DNA of 64,000 nt from Marinobacter sp. SS5-14b (GCF_030541005.1 NZ_JASSVM010000005.1:124001-188000); one strand, 5' to 3'. Positions 9,035 through 18,327 are shown, counted from the stretch's first letter. Translations and numbers: made by a program. The notes: a model not told the origin generated them from the sequence alone.

Positions 9035-10516
9035 TCAGTTATTACACACCCGCTCTACGGCATCCAACCAGCCCGCATAAAGAGACTCACGCAGCGCCGG
9101 CCTCATGGCAGGCCGAAACTGACGCTCGCACTCCCACATTCCGGAAATCTGCTCGAGGCTTCCGAAAACCCCGGTTTGCAAACCCGCCAGGTAAGCCGCG
9201 CCCAGAGCCGTTGTTTCGGTAACGCTGGGCCGATCGACCGGGACATTGAGAATGTCTGACAAGAACTGCATCACCCAGTCGTTGACCACCATGCCGCCAT
9301 CCACTCGTAAAGATTCCAGCAGCGCACCGTCATTGCGAATGGCGCGGACCAGATCTTTGGTCTGATAACACACGGACTGCAGGCCCGCCGTTACGATTTC
9401 AGCGATTCCGGTATCACGGGTCAGGCCAAGGATGGCACCTCTGGCGTTCGGGTCCCAATGGGGCGCACCCAGGCCGGTGAATGCCGGAACCAGATACACC
9501 GGGTTATCAACACCGACGGTTTCAGCGTGGCCCGCAGACTCACTGGCGTGAGCAATAAGTTTCAGCCCGTCGCGCAGCCACTGCATCGCCGCTCCTGCGA
9601 CAAAGATGCTGCCTTCGATGGCATAGCAAGGCTTACCATTAAGCCGGTAGGCCATGGTCGTCAGCAGCCGGTTTTCCGATCTGAGCGCTTTGTCTCCGGT
9701 ATTCAGCATGAGAAAACAGCCGGTGCCATAGGTACTCTTGGCCATGCCCGGTTCAAAGCACGCCTGCCCAATCAGGGCTGCGTGCTGATCACCTGCAATT
9801 CCCGCTACCGGTACGGCCGCTCCCAGCCACTCGGCATCCGCTTCACCGTAATCCGCTGCACAATCAAGAACTTCCGGCAACAGCGCCCCGGGAACCCGGA
9901 ACAGTGACAGCAGTTCGTCATCCCAGCGCTGGGTATGGATATTGAACAGTGCGGTGCGGGAAGCGTTGGTGGCATCGGTGCAATGAGAGCGTCCTTTGGT
10001 CAGATTCCACAATAACCAGCTGTCCACAGTGCCAAAGGCCAGCTCACCCTGCTCCGCGCGCTGCCTGGCACCGTCTACGTTGTCCAGCAGCCAGGCAATT
10101 TTGGTGGCGGAAAAATAAGGATCAATCAACAGACCGGTGCGGTCCACCACCATGGTTTCGTAGCCGTCCTGTTTGAGTTTTGTGCACAGGGATGCTGTGC
10201 GCCGGTCCTGCCAAACAACGGCGTGATGGATAGGCTGGCCGGTCTCTCTGTCCCAGATAACGGTTGTTTCACGCTGATTGGTAATCCCGATGCCGGCAAG
10301 GTCCTGCGCAGCGAGCCCGGAATCCTTCAGGGCTCGCCGGCAAACTGCGATAGCGCTGTCCCAAATTTCCAGCGCGTCATGCTCAACCCAGCCATCTTTC
10401 GGGAAATATTGATGAAACTCTTGCTGAGCAGAAGAAACCTGAACCCCCTTGTCATCAAAAATGATAGCTCTGGAACTGGTTGTACCTTGATCGATGGCAA
10501 GCAAATAGCGGGACAT
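9035..10516 (-). CDS. glpK: Glycerol kinase
   Basis: GlpK phosphorylates glycerol to sn-glycerol 3-phosphate, feeding both catabolism and phospholipid synthesis. This 493-residue FGGY-family kinase begins [20 protein letters not shown] with the phosphate-1 motif, followed by [24 protein letters not shown], the substrate segment WQDRRT, and [15 protein letters not shown] in the C-terminal domain. The length is normal. The start is ATG with AGGAGA a few bases upstream. Neither glpF nor glpD is adjacent, so this is a stand-alone gene. It is separated from the upstream two-component operon by the intrinsic terminator at 10601-10628. Confidence 0.97.
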   Translation of the reverse strand: MSRYLLAIDQGTTSSRAIIFDDKGVQVSSAQQEFHQYFPKDGWVEHDALEIWDSAIAVCRRALKDSGLAAQDLAGIGITNQRETTVIWDRETGQPIHHAVVWQDRRTASLCTKLKQDGYETMVVDRTGLLIDPYFSATKIAWLLDNVDGARQRAEQGELAFGTVDSWLLWNLTKGRSHCTDATNASRTALFNIHTQRWDDELLSLFRVPGALLPEVLDCAADYGEADAEWLGAAVPVAGIAGDQHAALIGQACFEPGMAKSTYGTGCFLMLNTGDKALRSENRLLTTMAYRLNGKPCYAIEGSIFVAGAAMQWLRDGLKLIAHASESAGHAETVGVDNPVYLVPAFTGLGAPHWDPNARGAILGLTRDTGIAEIVTAGLQSVCYQTKDLVRAIRNDGALLESLRVDGGMVVNDWVMQFLSDILNVPVDRPSVTETTALGAAYLAGLQTGVFGSLEQISGMWECERQFRPAMRPALRESLYAGWLDAVERVCNN

Positions 10517-10600
10517 TGCGCTCTCCTGTTGTTTTCAGGAGATTCTAACAGCACGGAGAAATTGTGGCGTGAACCGGCGCGGATTCAGAACAAGCAGGCG

Positions 10601-10628
10601 AAAAAAAAGGGCTGGAAAAACCAGCCCT
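10601..10628 (-). terminator. Intrinsic terminator after the RstAB-like operon
   Basis: Read on the minus strand, an 8-bp stem (AGGGCTGG at 10608-10615 against CCAGCCCT at 10621-10628, 5-base loop) is followed by a run of T, seen as A on the plus strand at 10601-10607. It lies about 150 bases past the histidine kinase stop and ahead of glpK. Confidence 0.8.
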
Positions 10629-10775
10629 CAAATGACGAATGAAACAAGGAAAGTTCGTAAGAACTACAACCTCAAAAGTCATCCCTTACGCTGCTAATTA
10701 TTCACCAGCCGCCGAATTCGTTCAGTAGAGGTTCTGTAGAACTTTGTTACATCTGGTGAGGGCGCGAGAGCTGGT

Positions 10776-12347
10776 TCACAAAACCACCTCGGGCGGCTTT
10801 CGCCTTGGCCACACAAGACTGAACCTTGCACCACCGAGCCCCTCACTGCGGCCCACAAAGGCTTGCCCACCATGCCAGTACAGAATACGCCGAACAATGG
10901 ACAACCCCAGGCCGTAACCACCGGAGGTCCGGGTCCGGCTGTCGTCCAGCCGGGCGAAAGCGGTGAAGACCTTTTCCCAGTCAGACTCCGGAATACCTGG
11001 CCCGTCATCTTCAACATCGATGCGGCAATTGTCCTCATCCAGATGGCAGCTCACCCGCACACGACCTGCCGCATATCGCGCCGCATTGCCAACCAGATTT
11101 TGCACTGCCCGGTGAATGTAGCGGGGCTCAACGTCTGCCAGAGACCACCGCTCGGACGCCTCATCAATCCGGCAGTCGATGTCTATACCCTCCCGGATAA
11201 TGCGTTGCTCCGCGACCACTTGTCTAACGATGTCCGTTACTGAGTCCTCGCGCAGGCTGAACACCGGACCACCCTGCTCCAAGCGGGCGTAGGTGAGAAT
11301 TTCATCAATCAGCTCATCAAGCTCCTGAATGTCTCCATCAATGCCGGACATCTGTTTTTGCAGCGCTTCCGGAGAGCTGGCCGACTCAATCATCTGAACA
11401 CCGAACCGAATCCGCGCCACGGGCGTTCTCAGCTCGTGGGACACAGCATGAATCATCTCGCGCTGAACCTGCACCAAGCGCTGAATATGTTCCGCCATTC
11501 CATTAAAGGCAGACGCCAGGCGTGATACCAGGGTGCCGTCTTCTGATTCGACCCGCGCGCCCATTTCACCCCGGGCGATTCGGATCGCGACCGACTCTAC
11601 CTTTCGCAAATGACCATCGACAAAACGCAAAGCAAGATAGAGAGCCAGCGCCAGCACGCTACCCACCACTACCAGCAATAATACGATGACAGGCCAGCCC
11701 CAGGGATTGAAAGGAGCAGGCATTTTCACCGTCAGCAGATCACCCTCGGACAGCCTTATCAGCCCGGAAAGCCGGTTACTGTTCACACGGAGCAGCGCCA
11801 GATTGGACTCGCTCAAGCGATCAAGTACCGCCTGTTCCGGCAGCTCCGCCAGGCTCTGCACCGGACTGATTGCCACATGCAGGGCTTTCGATAGCTGAGC
11901 TGAAACATCGGGGCGTTGCGCTAGTGCCACACCGTCAAGATGCCAACGTACAATCAGTGCCAGCGCCCTGGACAGGTCGCGGTAGGGTTGCTCCAGCCTC
12001 AACCTGAGCACATCCCCGCCTGCCGTTGCCACGTAAAACAGATACCCCTCCCCAGAGGGCTCAGCCACAACCTGGCCATACCCCAAGCGCTCTGCAGTCA
12101 CGGCAGAGAGCTGAAAATCATCAGAGGATCCGGTCTTGAGACCGAACAAGGGGGGCATCCAGTGGTATTGGCGAGCAGGGTCGGGGACCGCTGCCAGCCA
12201 CTCCATCAGCGGTTGGGCGGCGCGCTCGTGCCAGAACTGTTCACGAACCGTGTTGATTCCACTGTACAGCAGCACACACACCAACATCACCAAAGCGGCG
12301 ATACCAGCAATGCGAACGTAGGCTTTAAGGAAAAACTTCAGGGACAT
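10776..12347 (-). CDS. Sensor histidine kinase, RstB-like
   Basis: This 523-residue membrane kinase pairs with the response regulator 57 bases upstream. It has one membrane helix near 13-33, a periplasmic sensor region of about 180 residues, a second helix near 218-240, and a HAMP domain. The HisKA domain contains MIHAVSHELRTPVARIRFG with the phosphorylated histidine near 305. The ATPase domain shows NLVGNAARYA (N box), DVEDDGPGIP (G1) and GGYGLGLSIV (G2). The HisKA segment is close to E. coli RstB. The signal is unknown. No phosphatase or porin gene is nearby; the divergent neighbours are the ornithine lipid genes. Confidence 0.9.
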   Translation of the reverse strand: MSLKFFLKAYVRIAGIAALVMLVCVLLYSGINTVREQFWHERAAQPLMEWLAAVPDPARQYHWMPPLFGLKTGSSDDFQLSAVTAERLGYGQVVAEPSGEGYLFYVATAGGDVLRLRLEQPYRDLSRALALIVRWHLDGVALAQRPDVSAQLSKALHVAISPVQSLAELPEQAVLDRLSESNLALLRVNSNRLSGLIRLSEGDLLTVKMPAPFNPWGWPVIVLLLVVVGSVLALALYLALRFVDGHLRKVESVAIRIARGEMGARVESEDGTLVSRLASAFNGMAEHIQRLVQVQREMIHAVSHELRTPVARIRFGVQMIESASSPEALQKQMSGIDGDIQELDELIDEILTYARLEQGGPVFSLREDSVTDIVRQVVAEQRIIREGIDIDCRIDEASERWSLADVEPRYIHRAVQNLVGNAARYAAGRVRVSCHLDEDNCRIDVEDDGPGIPESDWEKVFTAFARLDDSRTRTSGGYGLGLSIVRRILYWHGGQAFVGRSEGLGGARFSLVWPRRKPPEVVL

Positions 12348-12404
12348 GGGTGTAACCCCGGTGACCGGCGCGGCATCTGGCTGGATACCGCGCCTGGAGT
12401 AGGG

Positions 12405-13139
12405 TCAGGCTTCTTTGACGAAAAGATAGCCCTTGCTGCGGACCGTTTTGATACGCCTTGGATGAATCGGATCGTCACCAATTTTTGGACGAATCCGGGA
12501 CACACGCACATCAATGGAACGATCCTGCCCGTCGTACTCGATGCCCCGAAGCGCCGTGAAGATTTCTTCCCGGCTGAGCACACGACCCGCGTTACTGGCC
12601 AATAACCAGAGCAAGTCAAACTCAGCACTGGTCAGGTCAATGCTGTCGTCGCTCAGCCAGGCTTCACGCATGGCGCGATCAACAATCAGATCATTGAACT
12701 GCAGCCGGGCAGGCTCTTCGCCGTTGCCGCCTTCGCTTGCAACCGGGACAGTCTCCACGCGGCGCAGCATCGCGCGAATTCTCGCCAGCAGAACCCTGGG
12801 CTGCACGGGTTTGCCAATGTAATCATCGGCGCCCATTTCCAGCCCGAGAACCTGGTCAAGGTCATCCGTTCTGGCCGTCAGCATGATGATCGGGCCGGTA
12901 TAATGAGGGCGAACCCGCCGACATATCGACAACCCGTCCTCACCTGGCAGCATGAGATCCAGGACAACAAGATCCGGCTGCTCATTGCGTATCCGTTCAA
13001 CTGCGGCACCACCGTGAGTTTCCAGGGACACGGTAAGACCGTTGCTCTCCAGATACTCGCGGGTAAGATCCGCCAGCCGCTCATCATCCTCTACGATCAG
13101 GATTCGCCAACTCTCGTTTGTCTGTTCCACGCCGTCCAT
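12405..13139 (-). CDS. OmpR/PhoB-family response regulator, RstA-like
   Basis: This 244-residue regulator has a receiver domain (phosphoacceptor Asp in VVLDLMLPGEDG, acidic pair in VEDDERL, Lys in GKPVQPR) and a C-terminal winged helix (LTSAEFDLLWLLASNAGRVLSREEI, then YDGQDRSIDVRVSRIRPKIGDDP). Such proteins dimerise on tandem or paired DNA half-sites. It is transcribed divergently from olsB, and the shared 243-base spacer holds an inverted repeat with GTTACA arms on its own side (13235-13255), which may be an autoregulatory site because known RstA boxes carry GTTACA. A direct role in controlling olsBA is possible but unproven. Confidence 0.92.
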   Translation of the reverse strand: MDGVEQTNESWRILIVEDDERLADLTREYLESNGLTVSLETHGGAAVERIRNEQPDLVVLDLMLPGEDGLSICRRVRPHYTGPIIMLTARTDDLDQVLGLEMGADDYIGKPVQPRVLLARIRAMLRRVETVPVASEGGNGEEPARLQFNDLIVDRAMREAWLSDDSIDLTSAEFDLLWLLASNAGRVLSREEIFTALRGIEYDGQDRSIDVRVSRIRPKIGDDPIHPRRIKTVRSKGYLFVKEA

Positions 13140-13234
13140 CTCTGATTTTTTATAGTTCGGGTTTGGGGTTGTGTACCCAACAATACAGGCAACGTTCAGT
13201 TACAGCAATTATACATGCTATTCAGAAATATACA

Positions 13235-13255
13235 TGTAACAGCACAAGCGTTACA
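13235..13255. promoter_or_regulatory. Inverted repeat with TGTAAC/GTTACA arms in the rstA-like/olsB spacer
   Basis: TGTAAC (13235-13240) and GTTACA (13250-13255) form a perfect inverted repeat with a 9-base spacer; another GTTACA lies at 13199-13204. GTTACA is the core of E. coli RstA boxes, so autoregulation is plausible. Confidence 0.5.
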
Positions 13256-13295
13256 CCCTGTGACACAGATCCGGTTTTTCCAACAATCCCGTGTG

Positions 13296-13335
13296 CTGTA
13301 ACAGACACGTCACCGGGCAGTCACCGCGCTGTCAC
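13296..13335 (+). promoter_or_regulatory. Four tandem Pho-box-like 7-mers upstream of olsBA
   Basis: Units CTGTAAC (13296), ACGTCAC (13307), CAGTCAC (13318) and CTGTCAC (13329) repeat every 11 bases with 4-base spacers, the layout of PhoB-type sites (CTGTCAT, N4, CTGTCAT). The array ends 47 bases before the olsB ATG; a weak CATAG element follows 8 bases later. The spacers are less AT-rich than classical Pho boxes. Confidence 0.6.
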
Positions 13336-13382
13336 AAGCACTTCATAGCCTTGACCTGAAACAGCAATAAAGAGGCTATGCC

Positions 13383-14144
13383 ATGAATGCACAAACAGCC
13401 AGCCTGCAACCCCGCCGGGGGCGCAACCTGAAAACGGAGCTTACCCGCTGCCCAGAGAAGGTCAAAGCCGCCCAGCGCCTGCGCTACCAGGTGTTCTCTG
13501 AAGAATACGGCAGTGATTTGGGCGCCACCACACCCGGCATTGATGCCGACGGTTATGACGACGTGTGCGAGCACCTGACCGTCACCGACGCAGACACTGG
13601 GGAGCTGGTCGCAACCACCCGCATCCTGCATCAGGATGATCATGGCGCCGTGGGCGGCTTCTATTCCAGCGGGGAGTTCAACCTCTCGGCCCTCGATCAG
13701 CTACCCGGCACTGTCGCAGAACTCGGCCGCACCTGTGTGCACCCGGACTACCGCAATGGCGGCACCATCACGCTGTTGTGGGCGGCGGTAGCGGAATACC
13801 TCACCCACCGAAATGTCAGTTTTTTGATTGGTTGCGCCAGCATCAGCATGGCAGACGGGGGCACAAAAGCCTGGCGCATTGCCCGCCACCTGCAGCGAGA
13901 CTACCTGTGCGCTCCGGAGTACCGGGTAACACCGCTTCGCCCTCTGCCCCACCTGGCCCACCCCGAACAGGACAAAGTGGAAGACATTCCGGCACTCATA
14001 CGCGCTTACATGCGGCTGGGCGCCAAGGTCTGTGGTGAACCCTGCTGGGATCCCGAATTCCGATGCGCAGACGTACTGGTTTTACTGGAAGTGAGTCGCC
14101 TGGCCGGGCGTTACAGCCGGCACTTTCTTCGCCAGCCGGCATAA
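13383..14144 (+). CDS. olsB: OlsB-like ornithine N-acyltransferase
   Basis: OlsB uses a 3-hydroxyacyl-ACP to acylate the alpha-amino group of ornithine, giving lyso-ornithine lipid. The 253-residue protein has the family pattern: AAQRLRYQVFSEEYG near the N-terminus, ELGRTCVHPDYRNGGTI (the acyl-CoA/ACP-binding GNAT region) and FLIGCASISM in the middle, then LPHLAHPEQDKVEDIPALIRAYMRLGAKVCGEPCWD. The ATG has AGAGG 7 bases upstream. olsA starts 14 bases after the stop. Ornithine lipids contain no phosphorus and in several bacteria increase on phosphate starvation under PhoB, which agrees with the repeat array just upstream. Confidence 0.88.
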   Translation: MNAQTASLQPRRGRNLKTELTRCPEKVKAAQRLRYQVFSEEYGSDLGATTPGIDADGYDDVCEHLTVTDADTGELVATTRILHQDDHGAVGGFYSSGEFNLSALDQLPGTVAELGRTCVHPDYRNGGTITLLWAAVAEYLTHRNVSFLIGCASISMADGGTKAWRIARHLQRDYLCAPEYRVTPLRPLPHLAHPEQDKVEDIPALIRAYMRLGAKVCGEPCWDPEFRCADVLVLLEVSRLAGRYSRHFLRQPA

Positions 14145-14158
14145 CCGGGGGGACCGGA

Positions 14159-14977
14159 ATGGGATGGGTACGACTGAGCTTTCGACTGGCACTTTTTTCG
14201 CTGTTTCTGGCAGGCACCTGTCTGCTGGCAGTCGGCTTGAGCATTGCAGACCGCCTTCGCGGCACGCCGATTGACCGAAATCCATGGGCAACCTTGTGTT
14301 TCCGGCGAGCCTGCCAATGCCTGGGCTGGCACATTCAAATAAGTGGCCCTCGCCCTGACGGCCATGCGCTCTATGCCGCCAACCACATCAGCTGGTCGGA
14401 CATCCCCGTGTTGGGAAGCGTAACGCCACTTCGGTTTTTGTCTAAATCAGAGGTCGGGCACTGGCCCGTGATTGGCTGGCTGGCCCGGCAGGCAGGCACA
14501 CTTTTCATCAAGCGCGGCGGCGGGCAGGCCCGGCGCATCAAGGCTGACATGTGTCAGCTGCTGAAAGCCGGGGAGTCGGTAATGATCTTTCCCGAGGGAA
14601 CCACCAGTGACGGGGTTGCGGTACTGCCCATGCACGGCTTGATGCTGAGCTCAGCCCGCGATGCTGGCGTACCGATTCAACCCGTCACCATTGGCTACCG
14701 CCGTCAGAACAGACCGGATGCCCTGGCACCGTTTGTTGGTGATGACGGTTTCCACCATCACCTGGTGAAGCTACTGAAACAACCACCCCTGCACATTGAG
14801 GTGCTTTTCCACCCGGCGATTGACACCGATAGGACAGAATCGATGACCGAGCTGACGAACCGGCTTCACCTCACCATCAGCGAAGGCCTCCGGCGCATTC
14901 ATGCCGGAGAGTTTGATCCCGACGCCCAGTGCCCGGTCAGAACAGTGGACGGCCCTGAGCTATCTCGTCTTCCGTAG
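14159..14977 (+). CDS. olsA: OlsA-like lyso-ornithine lipid O-acyltransferase (PlsC family)
   Basis: OlsA adds the second fatty acid to lyso-ornithine lipid. This 272-residue PlsC-type acyltransferase starts with a membrane helix (LALFSLFLAGTCLLAVGL) and shows the four family blocks: NHISWSD (HX4D catalytic motif), KSEVGHWPVIGWLARQAGTLFIKR, MIFPEGTTSDG, and PIQPVTIGYR. The frame is open from 14063, but ATG 14159 has a GGGGGGAC ribosome site and gives the usual start. The last 41 bases overlap the end of the convergent FKBP gene, which is unusual. Plain lysophosphatidate acylation is the alternative; the olsB partner favours ornithine lipid. Confidence 0.85.
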   Translation: MGWVRLSFRLALFSLFLAGTCLLAVGLSIADRLRGTPIDRNPWATLCFRRACQCLGWHIQISGPRPDGHALYAANHISWSDIPVLGSVTPLRFLSKSEVGHWPVIGWLARQAGTLFIKRGGGQARRIKADMCQLLKAGESVMIFPEGTTSDGVAVLPMHGLMLSSARDAGVPIQPVTIGYRRQNRPDALAPFVGDDGFHHHLVKLLKQPPLHIEVLFHPAIDTDRTESMTELTNRLHLTISEGLRRIHAGEFDPDAQCPVRTVDGPELSRLP

Positions 14978-15413
14978 CGTCACGGCGCCCAACGATTTCC
15001 AGATCAAAATACAGGGTAAAGCCAGCCAGTGGATGATTGGCATCTACCTTAACCAGATTGCCATCAATGCTCGCCACCTGGACGATCTGGGCCTCGTCTC
15101 CGGAGTTGGTCTGGAACTTCATGCCAACGGCCAGATTATCAACTCCCTCAAACAGCGACCGGGGAACCGTGCGAACCAGGTCTTCCCGATATTCTCCGTA
15201 AGCCATTTCAGGGGGCACGGTCACCTCCAGACAGTCGCCCGCCACACGGCCTTTCACGGCCATTTGAATGCCCTCGATAATATCGGGCGTGCCATACAGA
15301 AAATGCAGCGGCTCACTGCCCTCAGAGGTGTCTACCAGCTCCCCGATCCGATTCTTCAGAACGTAGTGAACGGTATAGACTTCCGGATGTGTTTGCGGCG
15401 TATCTGATTGCAT
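14937..15413 (-). CDS. FKBP-type peptidyl-prolyl isomerase, SlyD/FkpB-like
   Basis: This 158-residue protein has the SlyD-type layout: an FKBP core (VHYVLKNRIGELVDTSEGSEPLHFLYG, then DIIEGIQMAVKGRVAGD) with an inserted flap (PPEMAYGEYREDLVRTVPRSLF) and a return strand (ANHPLAGFTLYFDLEIVGRRDAT). It lacks the His/Cys-rich tail of E. coli SlyD, so FkpB or a metal-free SlyD is the better comparison. The function is cis-trans proline isomerisation and chaperoning. Its ATG overlaps the stop of the upstream acetyl-CoA transferase gene by one base (TGATG), so translation is probably coupled. Its 3' end overlaps olsA by 41 bases, tail to tail. Confidence 0.92.
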   Translation of the reverse strand: MQSDTPQTHPEVYTVHYVLKNRIGELVDTSEGSEPLHFLYGTPDIIEGIQMAVKGRVAGDCLEVTVPPEMAYGEYREDLVRTVPRSLFEGVDNLAVGMKFQTNSGDEAQIVQVASIDGNLVKVDANHPLAGFTLYFDLEIVGRRDATEDEIAQGRPLF

Positions 15414-17626
15414 CAGCTTTTCGGGTTTCCTGTGTCTTTGAGGGGTTCAAGTTGCTGCAGGCCATGAATCACCAGTTTCCGGTCAAGCTTTTCCCGGATG
15501 CCTGATGGGCGGACCAGGTTCATGCGCTCCAGCAAGCCATGGTATTGCCCATCTTCGTCATCAGCCCTCAAGGCCTGCCAAAGTGTGGCAAGTTTACCAC
15601 GGGGAGTAGACGTTGCGGCCTTAAGCGACTTAAGGGCTTTCCCCAATTTAAGTTCTTCATCCGTGAAATCCCGGCCAAACGGAAACGCCGGGAACCAGTC
15701 GCCCTCCCCGGCCGCAGCCAGGCTCTTACGGATCTGTTCAGGCGTATTGTTTTTCCAGTGTGCCGGAAGGCGGAAATCCGCGCTCACCTTGCCCGCTTTC
15801 TGGGCCTGCTTGAGCAAGTCATCCTGGAAACGGGAATCCGCAATGCGGATAAGTCTGAGGAAAACCTCCTCATCCGGCTGGCCCCTGAGATCTGCAATGC
15901 CGTACTCGGTGATCACAATGTCCCGAAGATGTCTGGGAATCGTACAGTGGGCATAGTTGAAAACAATATTGGAAAGCGCTTTGCCACCCGAGCTTCGTGT
16001 TGCCCGCAAGGCAAGAATGGAGCGCCCCCCTGGCAACTCATGCGCCATGGCGACAAAGTTATACTGGCCACCAACGCCGCTCACTACCCGGCCATCGTCC
16101 AACCCGTCAGACACCGCTGCACCGTTCAACGTGTACATCATGGCGGAGTTGATAAATCGGCCGTGAATTCGCTGGGCAACCTTCATCTTCTGGTCCCCGA
16201 ACCGGTGATCATACAGATGGTTAATGAAGTTGACGCTGGTCATGCAAATTTTGTCACGCTGCGCTTGAGGCAGATCCCGCAGTGCCTGATAGAAGCGTTC
16301 AGGCCCAACGTAGAACCCGCCGTGCATGGCAATACCGCCCTCCAGGCTGGCACCCAGCCCCATCGCCTGAAGTGCTTCGCGGGTTTCCGCATTGCCCAGA
16401 TCCGCTTCAACAGACTTCTCTTCGCTGAGGCGCAGCCGTCCACCCTTGAATTGAACATGGCTCCCGAGAATACCGTGTTGCACCAGCCAACGGACATCCC
16501 TGGCCCGCAACGGCGAATCGATCAGCTCCTCGCTCAGCAGCACATCCAGCGTTTGTAACGACGGCTTTCCGGTGATTTTGCCATCGTTGATCAAGGTCTG
16601 CAGGCCCGCGTGTTCGAACACCTCACGCTTGAGAATGCCCTCCTGAAGCAGGTACAGAAAGCCATCCACCATCATTTCACTGCAGCCGTACAAGCCTTTC
16701 TCAAATGGTTCGGTACCACCGTACTCGCAAACCACCGGAAACTGCTCCGCTACCTGCGCGAAGTCATAAATTGATTTCCAGGCGGCATTGTTCTTGTGCC
16801 TGACAATGGCGCTGTGCACCAGTGCCGCACCCAGAGAGCCGATGCCAACCTGCAGGGTTCCACCATCCTTTAGCAGGCAACTGGCGTAAAACCCGATCAT
16901 GTGATCCGCTGGGCTGACCGCCATTTGCGGCGCAGAAAACAGAGGGTAGTCCGAAGAGGGGTGCGACAAAATGATGTCAAACTGGCTGTCGTCCACGACG
17001 GCGTGATGGCCAAACCAGGGCAACTCCCGGTTCTGCTCCGCCACCATCGCCACCGGCGTGCCCTCTGCCTCGCGCTGACGCAACACTGGCAGGATATCGA
17101 GGGAAAGGTCCGGGTTGCAGCTGAAGCTCATCTGGCCGGGCTTGCCATGCACATCTCCCGGCGACATCAACTGACCAACCACATTTACCCCTTGAGCCAT
17201 GAGATCCCGCACGGCATGGGTGTAGTTGGTGCACACGTAGTTACGCTGCTGACTCTGATTTCGGAGGTAGCTGCCCGCTTTGAAGAAAAACTCGGAAACC
17301 GTAACATTTGCCGGCAACTTGTTATTACTGACATCACGGGCATAGGTCAGCTCTGGAATGTTGCCATAGAGCCGGTTAGCGAAGGGTTCCATAAAACGTT
17401 TTTCAAGCGACGAACTGCCCTTGGGTGCAAGCAAAGACAGCGCGGTGACAATGTGCAGTTTGATCTCCGGATCGTCCTTGGCACGCTGGTACAGCGCATT
17501 CACAAACCGAACCGGCTTTCCCAGCCCCAACGGCAGGCCCAGCGTGATTTGCTTGCCTACCCGCTGGATAACCTTGTCTACACATGCGCTTGCATCGTCA
17601 AAATAGATTCCGTCCTGCCCTGCCAT
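15413..17626 (-). CDS. Acetyl-CoA hydrolase/transferase family protein
   Basis: This 737-residue protein belongs to the acetyl-CoA hydrolase/CoA-transferase superfamily, which moves CoA between acetyl, succinyl or other short acyl groups. Features include an N-terminal CoA-transferase-like fold (ITLGLPLGLGKPVRFVNALYQRA), QVGIGSLGAALVH, and the C-terminal segment SGVGGQYNFVAMAHELPGGRSILALRATR with the GGQ/DF-type loop. It is about 100-200 residues longer than the classic roughly 500-residue enzymes, with an extra C-terminal region of charged helices. ATG 17626 is preferred over the adjoining GTG at 17629 because GAGGAA lies at the right distance. It is translationally coupled to the FKBP gene. 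The preferred acyl substrate cannot be read from sequence. Confidence 0.85.
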   Translation of the reverse strand: MAGQDGIYFDDASACVDKVIQRVGKQITLGLPLGLGKPVRFVNALYQRAKDDPEIKLHIVTALSLLAPKGSSSLEKRFMEPFANRLYGNIPELTYARDVSNNKLPANVTVSEFFFKAGSYLRNQSQQRNYVCTNYTHAVRDLMAQGVNVVGQLMSPGDVHGKPGQMSFSCNPDLSLDILPVLRQREAEGTPVAMVAEQNRELPWFGHHAVVDDSQFDIILSHPSSDYPLFSAPQMAVSPADHMIGFYASCLLKDGGTLQVGIGSLGAALVHSAIVRHKNNAAWKSIYDFAQVAEQFPVVCEYGGTEPFEKGLYGCSEMMVDGFLYLLQEGILKREVFEHAGLQTLINDGKITGKPSLQTLDVLLSEELIDSPLRARDVRWLVQHGILGSHVQFKGGRLRLSEEKSVEADLGNAETREALQAMGLGASLEGGIAMHGGFYVGPERFYQALRDLPQAQRDKICMTSVNFINHLYDHRFGDQKMKVAQRIHGRFINSAMMYTLNGAAVSDGLDDGRVVSGVGGQYNFVAMAHELPGGRSILALRATRSSGGKALSNIVFNYAHCTIPRHLRDIVITEYGIADLRGQPDEEVFLRLIRIADSRFQDDLLKQAQKAGKVSADFRLPAHWKNNTPEQIRKSLAAAGEGDWFPAFPFGRDFTDEELKLGKALKSLKAATSTPRGKLATLWQALRADDEDGQYHGLLERMNLVRPSGIREKLDRKLVIHGLQQLEPLKDTGNPKS

Positions 17627-17757
17627 CACCGTTCCTCATTGCTTGAGAAAATCAACAGGTCAGATGATCACATGACGACAGGTGGCTGACAATGCGCCAG
17701 GTCATGTGTTTTAACAGCGGGAAACAGATCGTGTATGAAAAACCGATCGCTTGAAGC

Positions 17758-18111
17758 TCAGAACTTCCAGCGAAGGTTCAGGCAGGCGCCTTCATTCAAC
17801 AGGGCAATACCGTGGTCGGGCTGAGCGGGATCCGAGGCATACTGTTTGCCAGAATCGGCAGAGCGGCTGAAACTCAGACTCAGCAATCGTGAGCCGATGG
17901 CCGCGACCATGTCGTCATCGGTTTCCCGAACATCACCCGACATCCATTCCTGCAATTCGTAGACGTCTTCGACTGACAGTGACTCATCGCGCTCCGCCAG
18001 CATTCTGTCAGAGAGCATAGGCTCTGACAGAACTGGCTCAGCGGCTTCGGCGCGCACGACAAACGCGACGCAATTCAAAGCCAGCAGAAGAAGGAAGATG
18101 CGGATGATCAT
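17758..18111 (-). CDS. Small secreted protein of unknown function
   Basis: I do not recognise this 117-residue protein. It begins with a convincing signal peptide (MIIRIFLLLLALNCVAFVVRAEAAE, likely cut after an Ala near 22-24), so it is probably periplasmic. The mature part is acidic (SEPMLSDRMLAERDESLSVEDVYELQEWMSG) and ends LLNEGACLNLRWKF; a terminal Phe after an alternating pattern is seen in outer-membrane beta-strands, but one strand is too little to claim a barrel. It lies alone between the acetyl-CoA transferase and the Tas-like gene, with AT-richer flanks. The coding call rests on the signal peptide and the absence of any better frame. Confidence 0.6.
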   Translation of the reverse strand: MIIRIFLLLLALNCVAFVVRAEAAEPVLSEPMLSDRMLAERDESLSVEDVYELQEWMSGDVRETDDDMVAAIGSRLLSLSFSRSADSGKQYASDPAQPDHGIALLNEGACLNLRWKF

Positions 18112-18327
18112 GACAAAAAACGACGCCTCGAAAACTTTGGTTGGACTCAGTATCTCTCAAGACCAAAGTCTAACGATTCTACTTGAGAATAGTGTGACAT
18201 TGCACACAATAGCGCCAACCGTTCGACTTCGAACGCCCACTTTTTTGTCAATTAATGATCGCTTTATTTTTCACTTTGTAACGACCTGGCCGCCAGCAAA
18301 CTACAACCCCTTGAATATATATCATTT

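Noticed and set aside
15539..16558. Open frame of 339 codons on the plus strand opposite the acetyl-CoA transferase
   Set aside because: Shadow of a conserved gene on the other strand with no domain of its own.
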